From: JBGSPQ01 sp964346765 | Lineage (GTDB): Bacteria; Patescibacteriota; Gracilibacteria; UBA1369 | Length of the DNA: 26,658 nt | Reading direction: 5' to 3' | Assembly: GCA_964346765.1 (NCBI GenBank) | Contig: CAYFWB010000011.1 | Coordinates: 1 to 26,658, forward strand | Shown here: one piece after another, positions 1 to 9,933 of the stretch | Position numbering within the stretch: the first letter of the stretch is position 1 | How the letters are laid out: each line of letters starts with the position of its first letter | Translations under genes and position numbers: made by a program | The notes under the pieces: generated by a model | Told to the model about the DNA's origin: nothing | The model's input: only the letters and a program-made list of their open reading frames with translations | The model's database searches: none

Positions 1-2103
<2,103 letters not shown>

Positions 2104-2190
2104 ACTTGCCTTTAACTAGCTATGAGCAAAAACTCATAACATTTAAAGAATTTTAGTTTATTGCATTTAATTTATTTGATTAACAATCTG

Positions 2191-2201
2191 GTTTTCAAAG
2201 G
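2191..2201 (-). promoter_or_regulatory. boxA-like element before 23S
   Basis: The minus strand reads CCTTTGAAAAC about 90 nt upstream of 23S. It resembles boxA-type antitermination elements of rRNA leaders and spacers and recalls the clearer boxA before the 16S. The call rests on sequence similarity only. Confidence 0.35.
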
Positions 2202-2203
2202 TC

Positions 2204-2235
2204 AAAAAAAAAAGAAGTGTGCTTGCACACACCCC
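2204..2235 (-). terminator. Hairpin with T-run inside the rRNA spacer
   Basis: On the minus strand a GTGTG/CACAC stem (plus-strand 2217-2230) is followed by TTC and ten T. This is the form of a Rho-independent terminator. It lies downstream of the small membrane-protein gene and upstream of 23S, so it could end the transcript of that gene. It also lies inside the transcript expected from the 23S promoter at 2347-2375, which would then need antitermination. The stem is short, so termination is not certain. Confidence 0.45.
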
Positions 2236-2346
2236 TTAACTTTAAGTTTTAAACCCACCATTTTATGGCTTAAAGCTAAAGGCCGTGTACAAATTGTATG
2301 TCTGAAATGTGCTAATAAATCCGCTTTACAAAATTAAAGCCACTGA

Positions 2347-2375
2347 ATTATAAGTAAGCGTATTACTAAAGTCAA
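2347..2375 (-). promoter_or_regulatory. Promoter in the spacer, reading toward 23S
   Basis: The minus strand has TTGACT (2370-2375), a 17-nt spacer and a perfect TATAAT (2347-2352). The expected start is near 2340, about 235 nt before mature 23S. The -35 box and spacing equal those of the 16S promoter at 5119-5147, so 23S seems to have its own strong promoter. Confidence 0.75.
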
Positions 2376-2395
2376 GAAATTTCACAAAAAAAGTC

Positions 2396-2635
2396 CTATC
2401 TGAAAAACATCCCGAAACTGCCCCGGAACATAGCTTGCAAAGTACCAAATCCATACATCACGGAAAGCACGCTGACAACAATTCCTATAATAATAATCAA
2501 TGTATATGTACCTCCGGAACCTAAATTCCTCTCCGCCCAATCTATATCACCGGTAATCTCTTTCAGTTGATTTCGATAAATCATAATCAAAATCCCCAAA
2601 GGTAACCCCAATAAAAAAACAATCACTCTATCCAT
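2396..2635 (-). CDS. Small two-helix membrane protein in the 16S-23S spacer
   Basis: This is a 79-residue protein with two hydrophobic segments, about residues 3-20 (VIVFLLGLPLGILIMIY) and about 45-66 (YTLIIIIGIVVSVLSVMYGF). A short polar connector between them contains ITGDIDWAERNLGSGGT, and the C-terminus is rich in Gly, Phe and Arg. It looks like a genuine small inner-membrane protein. I have an impression of similar small proteins in CPR genomes but cannot name a family or function. It has its own TATAAT upstream, about 22 nt before the ATG, and no Shine-Dalgarno. It lies in the same direction as the rRNA genes, between tRNA-Ile and 23S, an unusual place for a protein gene. It is divergent from the hemW remnant, so the pair may have moved into the spacer together. 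Confidence 0.75.
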   Translation of the reverse strand: MDRVIVFLLGLPLGILIMIYRNQLKEITGDIDWAERNLGSGGTYTLIIIIGIVVSVLSVMYGFGTLQAMFRGSFGMFFR

Positions 2636-2657
2636 ATAGACTTTTTAATTCGTATTT

Positions 2658-2685
2658 ATTATACCATAAACAAGCCAATTTTGAA
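2658..2685 (-). promoter_or_regulatory. Promoter of the spacer membrane-protein gene
   Basis: The minus strand shows TTCAAA (2680-2685), a 16-nt spacer and a perfect TATAAT (2658-2663). The ATG follows the -10 by 22 nt, giving a leader of about 15 nt. Confidence 0.55.
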
Positions 2686-2688
2686 CAT

Positions 2689-2748
2689 ATGAAAAACCTC
2701 TCCTTATATATCCACATACCATTTTGCAAATCGCGTTGTCTATATTAA
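2689..2748 (+). pseudogene. hemW: hemW N-terminal remnant
   Basis: From the ATG at 2689 the plus strand encodes MKNLSLYIHIPFCKSRCLY and then TAA. LYIHIPFCxxxCxYC is the N-terminal radical-SAM signature of HemW/HemN-type proteins (heme chaperone, formerly called oxygen-independent coproporphyrinogen oxidase). The match stops exactly before the codon for the third cluster cysteine, where a stop occurs. Nothing downstream in the next 200 nt continues the family. It therefore reads as the beheaded start of a hemW gene left in the rRNA spacer, antisense to the operon. An assembly joint at about 2746 is the main alternative. Confidence 0.6.
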
Positions 2749-2817
2749 GGAATAATGAAATCTAACGCTGAAAGTATATATATAAGTGAACATGGTTTTC
2801 TAATTTCAGATAAAATT

Positions 2818-2843
2818 ATAAGCGATTTAATTTAAGCGCTTAT
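2818..2843. repeat. 7-bp inverted repeat in the rRNA spacer
   Basis: ATAAGCG (2818-2824) and CGCTTAT (2837-2843) are separated by 12 nt. On the minus strand the stem is followed by AATTTTAT, so it could be a weak terminator after tRNA-Ile. I see no gene in 2750-2943 otherwise. Confidence 0.3.
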
Positions 2844-2943
2844 CTACAACGGTGAAAGGAAACCCTTGCTAAAAAAGTCTTCGCGCTCGCGCTGTGTGCT
2901 CACGTTAGAACGCTTAAACCAAATTAACCGCTTGGTAATTTCA

Positions 2944-3020
2944 TGGTGGGCATGGGAGGACTTGAACCTCCGACCTCGTCATTATCAGTGACGCGCTCTA
3001 ACCAGCTGAGCTACACGCCC
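2944..3020 (-). tRNA. tRNA-Ile (GAT)
   Basis: The reverse complement folds as a 77-nt tRNA. The acceptor GGGCGTG pairs with CATGCCC, the D arm is AGCTCAGCTGGTTAGAGC, the anticodon loop CTGATAA carries GAT, and the T arm is GGAGGTTCAAGTCCTCC. CCA is encoded (2944-2946). It lies in the 16S-23S spacer downstream of tRNA-Ala. Confidence 0.97.
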
Positions 3021-3125
3021 GGAATGCTAACTTGTTCCAAAACTATTATATGGTGGCTTTTGCAAAAAAGTAAAAAATTTCGACAGATCTGTATTCGAGC
3101 TACTCGAGCTACTATACTATAATTT

Positions 3126-3201
3126 TGGTGGAGACTAGGAGAGTCGAACTCCTGACCTCCTCGGTGCAAACGAGGCGCTCTACCAGCTGAGCTAAGTCCC
3201 C
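3126..3201 (-). tRNA. tRNA-Ala (TGC)
   Basis: The reverse complement folds as a 76-nt tRNA. The acceptor GGGGACT pairs with AGTCTCC (one G-T pair), the anticodon is TGC, and the T arm is CAGGAGTTCGACTCTCCTA. CCA is encoded (3126-3128). It is the first tRNA after 16S, so the order is Ala then Ile, the reverse of the usual Ile-Ala arrangement. Confidence 0.97.
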
Positions 3202-3297
3202 AAAAAACGTCTAAAAACGCAAAAAAGATTATATCGATTCTATATTTATTTGCAAGAAAAAAACAGCCACGTTGGCTGTCTTTACTTCGTCACTCTT

Positions 3298-3319
3298 ACA
3301 TTCAGACTGTAATAGAGAA
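3298..3319. repeat. 16S processing stem, 3' arm
   Basis: These 22 nt are the perfect reverse complement of 5040-5061, on the other side of 16S. The two arms would pair in the precursor RNA to form the double-stranded stalk that RNase III normally cuts to release pre-16S. The pairing is seen in the sequence; the processing role is known for rRNA operons generally. Confidence 0.9.
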
Positions 3320-3400
3320 TGTGCCCTTTCAATCGACTTAATCAGTCGATCGACTCGATCTTGGAATAAAGCCCGAAAGCTTATTCCTGGATTCTCCCAG

Positions 3401-4981
<1,581 letters not shown>

Positions 4982-5039
4982 AAAGTTTTATAACTTTTGG
5001 ATAAACGTTTGCGACGAATTTGGTCTCGTCGCGGGACAC

Positions 5040-5061
5040 TTCTCTATTACAGTCTGAATGT
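5040..5061. repeat. 16S processing stem, 5' arm
   Basis: This is the perfect 22-bp partner of 3298-3319. It lies about 60 nt before the mature 16S 5' end and directly beside boxA. Confidence 0.9.
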
Positions 5062-5070
5062 TAAAGATCA
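5059..5070 (-). promoter_or_regulatory. boxA antitermination element of the 16S leader
   Basis: The minus strand reads TGATCTTTAACA, close to the E. coli rRNA boxA (TGCTCTTTAACA). It stands between the 16S promoter and the processing stem, the expected place for NusB/S10-dependent antitermination. Confidence 0.75.
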
Positions 5071-5118
5071 GATTAATTTTAATTACATGCGTGCTATTCC
5101 AGCCCACATAGCAGAGCA

Positions 5119-5147
5119 ATTTTACGTATAGAAATCAACAAAGTCAA
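5119..5147 (-). promoter_or_regulatory. 16S rRNA operon promoter
   Basis: The minus strand has TTGACT (5142-5147), a 17-nt spacer and TAAAAT (5119-5124). It lies about 130 nt upstream of mature 16S and is followed by boxA. Confidence 0.8.
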
Positions 5148-5191
5148 TATCTTTTTTTATGTTTTTTTAAATAGCAGATTAAGCCTTTTTA

Positions 5192-5200
5192 TGCTAAAAT
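5192..5200 (+). promoter_or_regulatory. Extended -10 promoter of clpP
   Basis: TGCTAAAAT is an extended -10 element (TG, one base, TAAAAT). It lies 33 nt before the clpP ATG, and no good -35 box is visible. It is divergent from the rRNA promoter. Confidence 0.5.
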
Positions 5201-5233
5201 TTATCAGACATTGAATAATTTTTTAATAAAAAT

Positions 5234-5869
5234 ATGACTCAAAATCAAAACAATCAATCATCAAAATCGGAACAAATTCAAAACAATATATTAATACCCA
5301 CAGTAATAGAAAAAACACACGCCGGTGAAAGAGCCTATGATATTTATTCAAGATTATTAAAAGACCGCATAGTTTTCTTGGGAACCGGAATCAATGACAA
5401 TGTTGCCAATAACGTTATTGCTCAGCTTCTATTCCTTGAAAGTGAAAATTCCAACAAAGACATTACCTTATATATACATAGCCCGGGCGGCCACGTTACG
5501 GCGGGCCTGGCCATTTACGACACAATGCAGTTAGTTAAACCCGACGTTTCCACCGTATGCGTGGGAATGGCCGCTTCTATGGGAGCAATACTTTTAACCG
5601 GTGGAGCCAAAAGTAAAAGATTTGCGCTACCCAACGCAGAAGTAATGATTCATCAACCACTGGGTGGTATTGAAGGACAAGCGACAGACATTTCCATTCA
5701 CGCCGATCATATATTAAAAACCAAAAAAAGACTGAATAATATACTTGTAGCTCATTCCGGACAGTCTATCAAAAACATTGAAAGAGATACCGAAAGGGAT
5801 TTTTTCATGACATCCGAAGAAGCTTTAAAATATGGTCTGATTGATAAAATCGTAGCAAATAAAAAATAA
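5234..5869 (+). CDS. clpP: ATP-dependent Clp protease proteolytic subunit ClpP
   Basis: This 211-residue protein has the full ClpP fold. It is the serine peptidase that forms the tetradecameric chamber of Clp proteases and works with ClpX/ClpC-type unfoldases in the cytoplasm. The nucleophile Ser115 is in GMAASMGA, His140 is in MIHQPLGG, and Asp189 is in DTERDFF. The oxyanion-loop region SPGG is at 83-86. The first 20 residues are a Gln/Asn/Ser-rich tail, which may act as a propeptide or simply be disordered. No Shine-Dalgarno precedes the ATG. A terminator follows in the 3' end of the convergent ATP-grasp gene, only 3 nt away. No Clp ATPase gene is in the window. Confidence 0.97.
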   Translation: MTQNQNNQSSKSEQIQNNILIPTVIEKTHAGERAYDIYSRLLKDRIVFLGTGINDNVANNVIAQLLFLESENSNKDITLYIHSPGGHVTAGLAIYDTMQLVKPDVSTVCVGMAASMGAILLTGGAKSKRFALPNAEVMIHQPLGGIEGQATDISIHADHILKTKKRLNNILVAHSGQSIKNIERDTERDFFMTSEEALKYGLIDKIVANKK

Positions 5870-5872
5870 AAA

Positions 5873-6847
5873 CTACTTTTTTTTGCCTAATGAAAGCCCG
5901 CCATTTTTATTACGGGCTTTTTTAGCATATTCGATCGCGAAATCCACAACATGTTTTGCCACGTTAACACCTGTAATATTTGCCAAACCATAAAAACCGG
6001 GGTTGGCATTAACCTCCATAATCACAGGTCCATGATCGGACCTTAAAATATCCACGCCCGCCATTTGCAATCCCATCGCTTGTGTTGAACGCACAGCGAT
6101 CCTCTGCTCTTCATTAATCAATTTAACCTGACTGGCTTCTCCTCCCAAATGCAAGTTTGACCTGAACTCACCCGACTTGGCCGTTCTTTTCATAGCCGCC
6201 ACAACTTTATCACCAACAACAAAAGCGCGATAATCGCACCCTACAGCTTCCGCCACATATTCCTGAATCAAAATTATATTGGTCTTCATACTCATCCAGA
6301 TAACATCCAAAGCCGAATAAAGAGACCTCCGGCTTTCCACAATCACAACACCCGCTCCGTAAGAACCGAATGGAGATTTTAATATCACCGGATACCCACC
6401 CACTTTCTTAATAGCTTCATCAATAAATTCAAACTTCCTGACAACAATAGTTTTGGGTACCGGCAATTTTTTCTGACACAATATTTGCAACGTTCTCAAT
6501 TTATTCTTAGCTCTGGATATGGAAAGATAATCGTTAATCAAAGGCATGCCCATCATCTGAAACTGTTTAACCAAAGAAACCTCCAGATCGATTTTATTGG
6601 TAACCGCCACTCTGGGGATCATTACATCGCACCCTTTAATCTTCTTGTTATTATACAAAATCTCCGCTTTTTTCCCGTGAAAAAACATCTTACACTTAGG
6701 AACCTTGTAAGCAATCGGCACATGACCGGCTTTTTTTATCTCTTCCCTCAGTGCGTGCATCTCTTTGATCGTGGTTCCCGAAAGACCACCGCTCGCGCGG
6801 GAAAGATCACTGTAATCCAATATGCCGATTTGTAATTGATCCTGCAT
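5873..6847 (-). CDS. RimK-like ATP-grasp ligase, second of a tandem pair
   Basis: This 324-residue protein belongs to the ATP-grasp superfamily, closest to RimK-type enzymes, which ligate amino acids (glutamate in E. coli RimK, onto ribosomal protein S6). The N-terminal domain (about 1-120) holds GCDVMIPR and SISRAKNKLRTLQIL. The ATP-grasp core has GGYPVILKSPFGSYG (150-164, Lys157), IQEYVAE and the magnesium-binding end GVDILRSDHGPVIMEVNANPG (Asp266, Glu278, Asn280). It is paralogous to the neighbour 6849-7811 along its whole length, and the two are 1 nt apart in one operon. The C-terminus is Lys-rich, and its coding sequence contains the clpP terminator. The substrate cannot be told from sequence. 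Ribosomal protein, a peptide cofactor or a cell-wall peptide are all possible. Confidence 0.88.
   Translation of the reverse strand: MQDQLQIGILDYSDLSRASGGLSGTTIKEMHALREEIKKAGHVPIAYKVPKCKMFFHGKKAEILYNNKKIKGCDVMIPRVAVTNKIDLEVSLVKQFQMMGMPLINDYLSISRAKNKLRTLQILCQKKLPVPKTIVVRKFEFIDEAIKKVGGYPVILKSPFGSYGAGVVIVESRRSLYSALDVIWMSMKTNIILIQEYVAEAVGCDYRAFVVGDKVVAAMKRTAKSGEFRSNLHLGGEASQVKLINEEQRIAVRSTQAMGLQMAGVDILRSDHGPVIMEVNANPGFYGLANITGVNVAKHVVDFAIEYAKKARNKNGGLSLGKKK
5893..5923 (+). terminator. clpP terminator inside the facing gene
   Basis: An 8-bp stem AAAGCCCG/CGGGCTTT with a 12-nt loop is followed by TTT on the plus strand. It begins 24 nt after the clpP stop and lies within the last codons of the convergent ATP-grasp gene. 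Confidence 0.75.
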
Positions 6848-6848
6848 T

Positions 6849-7811
6849 TTACTTTTTTTTATTCAATTTTTGAACAGATTCCGCCGCGTAACTAACAATT
6901 TCCGAAACAACATTACGCCCCGTTGTTTTCATAATTCCGCTGATACCCGGATTAGCGTTGGTTTCCATCACCACCGGCCCGTTTTTTGATCGCAATATAT
7001 CAACACCGCAAACATTCAAACCCAACGCCTTCGTAGCCCTTACCGCCATTTTTTCTTCCTCTTTAGTTAATTTAATCAAAGAGGCACTCCCACCCAAATG
7101 CAAATTTGACCTAAAATCCCCCACCCTGGCCGTCCTCTTCATACTCGCAACAACTTTGTTTCCTACCACAAATGCACGCAAATCACTGTCACCAGCTTCA
7201 TGTATATATTCTTGAATAAGAATAATACTGGTTCTGTTTTGCTTCCACATAATATCAAGCGCCGAAGTTAAAGACCTTCTGCTTTCTAGCATCGCTACCT
7301 CTTTACCGTAAGAACCGAATGGCGCCTTAATAATCACAGGATACCCCCCAAGCTTCCTGATCCCGGTATCAAGATCATCCAATCTTCTTAAAATGATAGT
7401 TTTAGGAACAGGCACTTTATGCCGAGTCAAAATCTGCATAGTTCTTAATTTATTTTTCGCCCTTGAAATAGGTAAATACTTATTCAACACAGGTATACCC
7501 ATTAATTGAAACTGTTTAATAATTGAAACCTCCAAGTCTATATTCACCGAAAAATCAAGGCGCGGTATCAAAATATCACAACCTTTAATAGGTTTATTAT
7601 TATATAAAATGGACGCACCGCTTTTCCCAAAAAACATCTGGCATTTATCCACCTTATAAACTACCGGCGTATATCCCAGCAACTTAATAGCATCGGTAAA
7701 GAATTTTGTCGGATTCATGGTTTTACTTCCAACAGCATCACCTTCTATTGCGTGATGAATAGATTCAAAATCCAGAATACCAATTTTTAGTGGTTCCCTT
7801 TTTTTAAGCAT
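6849..7811 (-). CDS. RimK-like ATP-grasp ligase, first of a tandem pair
   Basis: This 320-residue protein has the same architecture as its downstream paralogue. The N-terminal domain carries GCDILIPR and PISRAKNKLRTMQIL. The nucleotide-binding segment is GGYPVIIKAPFGSYG (155-169, Lys162), followed by IQEYIHE and AFVVGNKVVASMKRTA. The C-terminal metal site is GVDILRSKNGPVVMETNANPG (Asp271, Glu283, Asn285). Both copies keep all catalytic residues, so neither looks decayed. The family joins carboxylates to amines through acyl phosphates; RimK modifies S6. The first gene is read from a promoter at 7832-7859 and lies divergently to the lipoprotein gene. Two intact paralogues suggest two substrates or a hetero-complex, but that is inference. 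Confidence 0.88.
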   Translation of the reverse strand: MLKKREPLKIGILDFESIHHAIEGDAVGSKTMNPTKFFTDAIKLLGYTPVVYKVDKCQMFFGKSGASILYNNKPIKGCDILIPRLDFSVNIDLEVSIIKQFQLMGIPVLNKYLPISRAKNKLRTMQILTRHKVPVPKTIILRRLDDLDTGIRKLGGYPVIIKAPFGSYGKEVAMLESRRSLTSALDIMWKQNRTSIILIQEYIHEAGDSDLRAFVVGNKVVASMKRTARVGDFRSNLHLGGSASLIKLTKEEEKMAVRATKALGLNVCGVDILRSKNGPVVMETNANPGISGIMKTTGRNVVSEIVSYAAESVQKLNKKK

Positions 7812-7831
7812 AATTATTTTTTATCCAGACC

Positions 7832-7859
7832 ATGATACACTACTGCTCGATTAGAGCAA
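7832..7859 (-). promoter_or_regulatory. Promoter of the ATP-grasp operon
   Basis: The minus strand has TTGCTC (7854-7859), a 16-nt spacer and TATCAT (7832-7837), 20 nt before the start codon. The match is partial. Confidence 0.4.
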
Positions 7860-7888
7860 GAGTCCTAATATATAACCATGTACTGAGT

Positions 7889-7918
7889 TTGCATTAAATA
7901 TCAAAAATCAAGTAAAAT
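7889..7918 (+). promoter_or_regulatory. Promoter of the lipoprotein gene
   Basis: TTGCAT (7889-7894), an 18-nt spacer and TAAAAT (7913-7918) lie 32 nt before the ATG at 7951. Confidence 0.5.
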
Positions 7919-7950
7919 GCAAGACGATTAAAACAATTTAACAATACTTC

Positions 7951-8535
7951 ATGAACCCAGCCATAAAATCCATCCTCACACTAACAATGATTTTTTTATT
8001 GGCCGGATGCTTTAATTTTGGTGATGAGTCGGAAGACGAAGGCATTACTGAAGAAGGCTATACCACATACAAAACGCAAGATTTTAATATCGGCGTTCCC
8101 AGCGCGTGGGAAGTAATAAATGAAGATGAATTCACGGCGGAAGTACCGGACGTAACTGTCGTGGTTTTCAGGAATAATGTCAAAAACGAAACTTTTACAG
8201 CGAATGTAAATATAGTAACCAAACAACTGCAAGAACCCATAAGCAGTCTTGAATACGCAAAAATGGTGGTAAACAGACAAGCCGACGGACTTACGGATTA
8301 CAACGAACAAGACAAACAAACGGTTAAAATCTTAAAGGAGGGCGAAGAAGTCGAAACGCTAATAACACGTTTCGAAGCCAGAAAAACAGCGTCGGAAAAT
8401 CTTGTCAAATACGTGCAGACTTACGGAGTAACCGGCAACAAATCTTTTATCGTAACAGGAGCGGTTTCACCTCGAGAATCCGAAAGTGTATTGCAAACTG
8501 TAGAAAAAATCGTAAAATCTTTCTCGTTAAGTTAA
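7951..8535 (+). CDS. Lipoprotein with PsbP/DcrB-like domain
   Basis: This 194-residue protein starts with a lipoprotein signal peptide: a hydrophobic stretch and the lipobox LAGC, with Cys20 as the lipidated residue. A short acidic linker (GDESEDEG) follows. The rest resembles the PsbP-like/DcrB (DUF1795) fold, with the typical opening TQDFNIGVPSAWEV, a central sheet, and the closing helix TVEKIVKSFSLS. Such proteins sit on the outer face of the cytoplasmic membrane and have no single known function. The family call is from pattern only. The gene is monocistronic, and tRNA-Leu starts 15 nt after the stop. Confidence 0.75.
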   Translation: MNPAIKSILTLTMIFLLAGCFNFGDESEDEGITEEGYTTYKTQDFNIGVPSAWEVINEDEFTAEVPDVTVVVFRNNVKNETFTANVNIVTKQLQEPISSLEYAKMVVNRQADGLTDYNEQDKQTVKILKEGEEVETLITRFEARKTASENLVKYVQTYGVTGNKSFIVTGAVSPRESESVLQTVEKIVKSFSLS

Positions 8536-8810
8536 CAAATTGAAACGCGCGCCGAGGTGGCGGAATTGGTAGACGCGCGGGACTTAAAATCCCGTAGTAG
8601 CAATACTGTGCGGGTTCGATTCCCGCCCTCGGCACCACTGAGAAAACTGTTAACGTTATTTTTGGATTGATCAAACACTCCGGAAGCTATTTTATCCGTT
8701 CTTCTAATTCCCAATTCACCTTCACCTTTCGATTCGACATTAGCTCCTTCCACAGCCGCTATGATTTCTTCTTCATCCAACGATACAAAGACATGTTCGT
8801 CAGGTTTCAT
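8532..8810 (-). CDS. Doubtful small ORF running into antisense tRNA-Leu
   Basis: The 92-codon frame starts MKPDEHVFVSLDEEEIIAAVEGANVE. Its first 58 codons look like normal coding sequence (acidic, balanced codons). The last third is the antisense of tRNA-Leu, and its translation (AEGGNRTRTVLLLRDFKSRAS) is a well-known artefact of such readings. A TTGACA box lies 45 nt upstream. It may be a real small gene, the front of a gene that lost its end next to the tRNA, or chance. I do not recognise a family. Confidence 0.3.
   Translation of the reverse strand: MKPDEHVFVSLDEEEIIAAVEGANVESKGEGELGIRRTDKIASGVFDQSKNNVNSFLSGAEGGNRTRTVLLLRDFKSRASTNSATSARVSIC
8551..8637 (+). tRNA. tRNA-Leu (TAA)
   Basis: This 87-nt class II tRNA has acceptor GCCGAGG/CCTCGGC, the D arm GGCGGAATTGGTAGACGC, anticodon TAA in ACTTAAAAT, a long variable arm, and the T arm GCGGGTTCGATTCCCGC. 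CCA is encoded (8635-8637). Confidence 0.97.
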
Positions 8811-8833
8811 ATGTAAAAGTTAAACAATTATAA

Positions 8834-8860
8834 CTTATAAACAAATTACACTTGTGTCAA
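8834..8860 (-). promoter_or_regulatory. Possible promoter of the small ORF before tRNA-Leu
   Basis: The minus strand has a perfect TTGACA (8855-8860) and TATAAG (8834-8839), but with only 15 nt between them. A TATAAT at 8828-8833 lies 21 nt away. Neither spacing is optimal. Confidence 0.3.
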
Positions 8861-8904
8861 ATTTGATTGATTTGCAAACTAAGATAATAGAGTAAAATAT
8901 TTAT

Positions 8905-9924
8905 ATGATCAAAAACGCCTGGATGAGCAGACCGTACAAAAAAGATCTGATCGAATGTCTGGCCTGCAATCATCACTGCAAAATATCAAACGGGAAAACC
9001 GGAATTTGCGGAATCAGAAAAAACCAGAACGGACAATTAAAACTGCTTATTTATGGAAGGGCGTCTGCTTCCAACGTGGACCCGATTGAAAAGAAACCTT
9101 TGTACCATTTTTATCCAGGCAGCGAAATCTTCTCTTTTGGAACAGTGGGTTGTAACTTTAGATGTTCATTTTGCCAAAATTGGGATCTGAGCCAATTTCA
9201 TAAATCACATGACACGGATAAAATTGAAAAAGCGGGATATTCACTATTACCTAAAGACGCGGTTCAATTTTGTTTAGACAATAAAATCCCGGCGATAGCT
9301 TTTACATATAACGAACCGGCCATTTTTTTCGAATATGCTTATGATACCGCCGTACTTGCCAAAAAGGCCGAACTAAAAACCGTTTATGTCTCCAACGGTT
9401 TTGAAAGCATAGAAGCATTAAAAAAAATTCGCCCGTACCTGGACGCGATAAATATAGACCTCAAAGCGTGGAATCCCAAATTCTACAAAGGACTCTGCGG
9501 TGCCAGAATAAAACCGGTGAAAGAGAATATTAAATGGATATGGGATCAGGGTATATGGGAAGAAGTAACAACGCTGATAATTACAAACCAGAATGATTCC
9601 GATCAAGAATTAGAATCGATCGCGAAATTTCTTGCCGGTATCAGCGCTGATTTACCATGGCACATTTCAAGGTATCACCCCGCATACATGATGGAAGAAG
9701 AAGCGACGTCCATAGAAACGCTACTTAGAGCATATGAAATAGGCAAAGCGGCCGGATTAAAATATGTTTATATTGGGAATATAGCTTTGCCTGATAAAGA
9801 AAACACCATCTGCCCGAAATGCAATGAAACCGTTATTAAAAGAAACGGTTATTTAATAGAAAACAATTTAAATAATAATAGATGCCGAAAATGCGATACA
9901 ATAATCGCTGGACGCTATACTTAA
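8905..9924 (+). CDS. amrS: AmmeMemoRadiSam system radical SAM enzyme
   Basis: This 339-residue radical SAM protein belongs to the AmmeMemoRadiSam type (AmrS). The cluster motif CNFRCSFC gives Cys83, Cys87 and Cys90. Before it is a Cys-rich N-terminal segment (Cys18, 21, 25, 35) typical of pyruvate-formate-lyase-activase-like AmrS proteins. After the barrel (TYNEPAIFFEYA, KTVYVSNGF, INIDLKAW, WHISRYHPAY), the C-terminus has a four-cysteine zinc-ribbon-like end (CPKC and CRKC). The enzyme should cleave S-adenosylmethionine to a 5'-deoxyadenosyl radical; the substrate is not known to me. It is first in a three-gene operon with the MEMO-like gene 9 nt downstream. The ATG has no Shine-Dalgarno. 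Confidence 0.92.
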   Translation: MIKNAWMSRPYKKDLIECLACNHHCKISNGKTGICGIRKNQNGQLKLLIYGRASASNVDPIEKKPLYHFYPGSEIFSFGTVGCNFRCSFCQNWDLSQFHKSHDTDKIEKAGYSLLPKDAVQFCLDNKIPAIAFTYNEPAIFFEYAYDTAVLAKKAELKTVYVSNGFESIEALKKIRPYLDAINIDLKAWNPKFYKGLCGARIKPVKENIKWIWDQGIWEEVTTLIITNQNDSDQELESIAKFLAGISADLPWHISRYHPAYMMEEEATSIETLLRAYEIGKAAGLKYVYIGNIALPDKENTICPKCNETVIKRNGYLIENNLNNNRCRKCDTIIAGRYT

Positions 9925-9933
9925 TAATTAATA

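Noticed and set aside
8447..8674. Minus-strand frame with an AGIEPAQYCYYGILSPARLPIPPP-type product
   Set aside because: It is the known artefactual translation of antisense tRNA-Leu.
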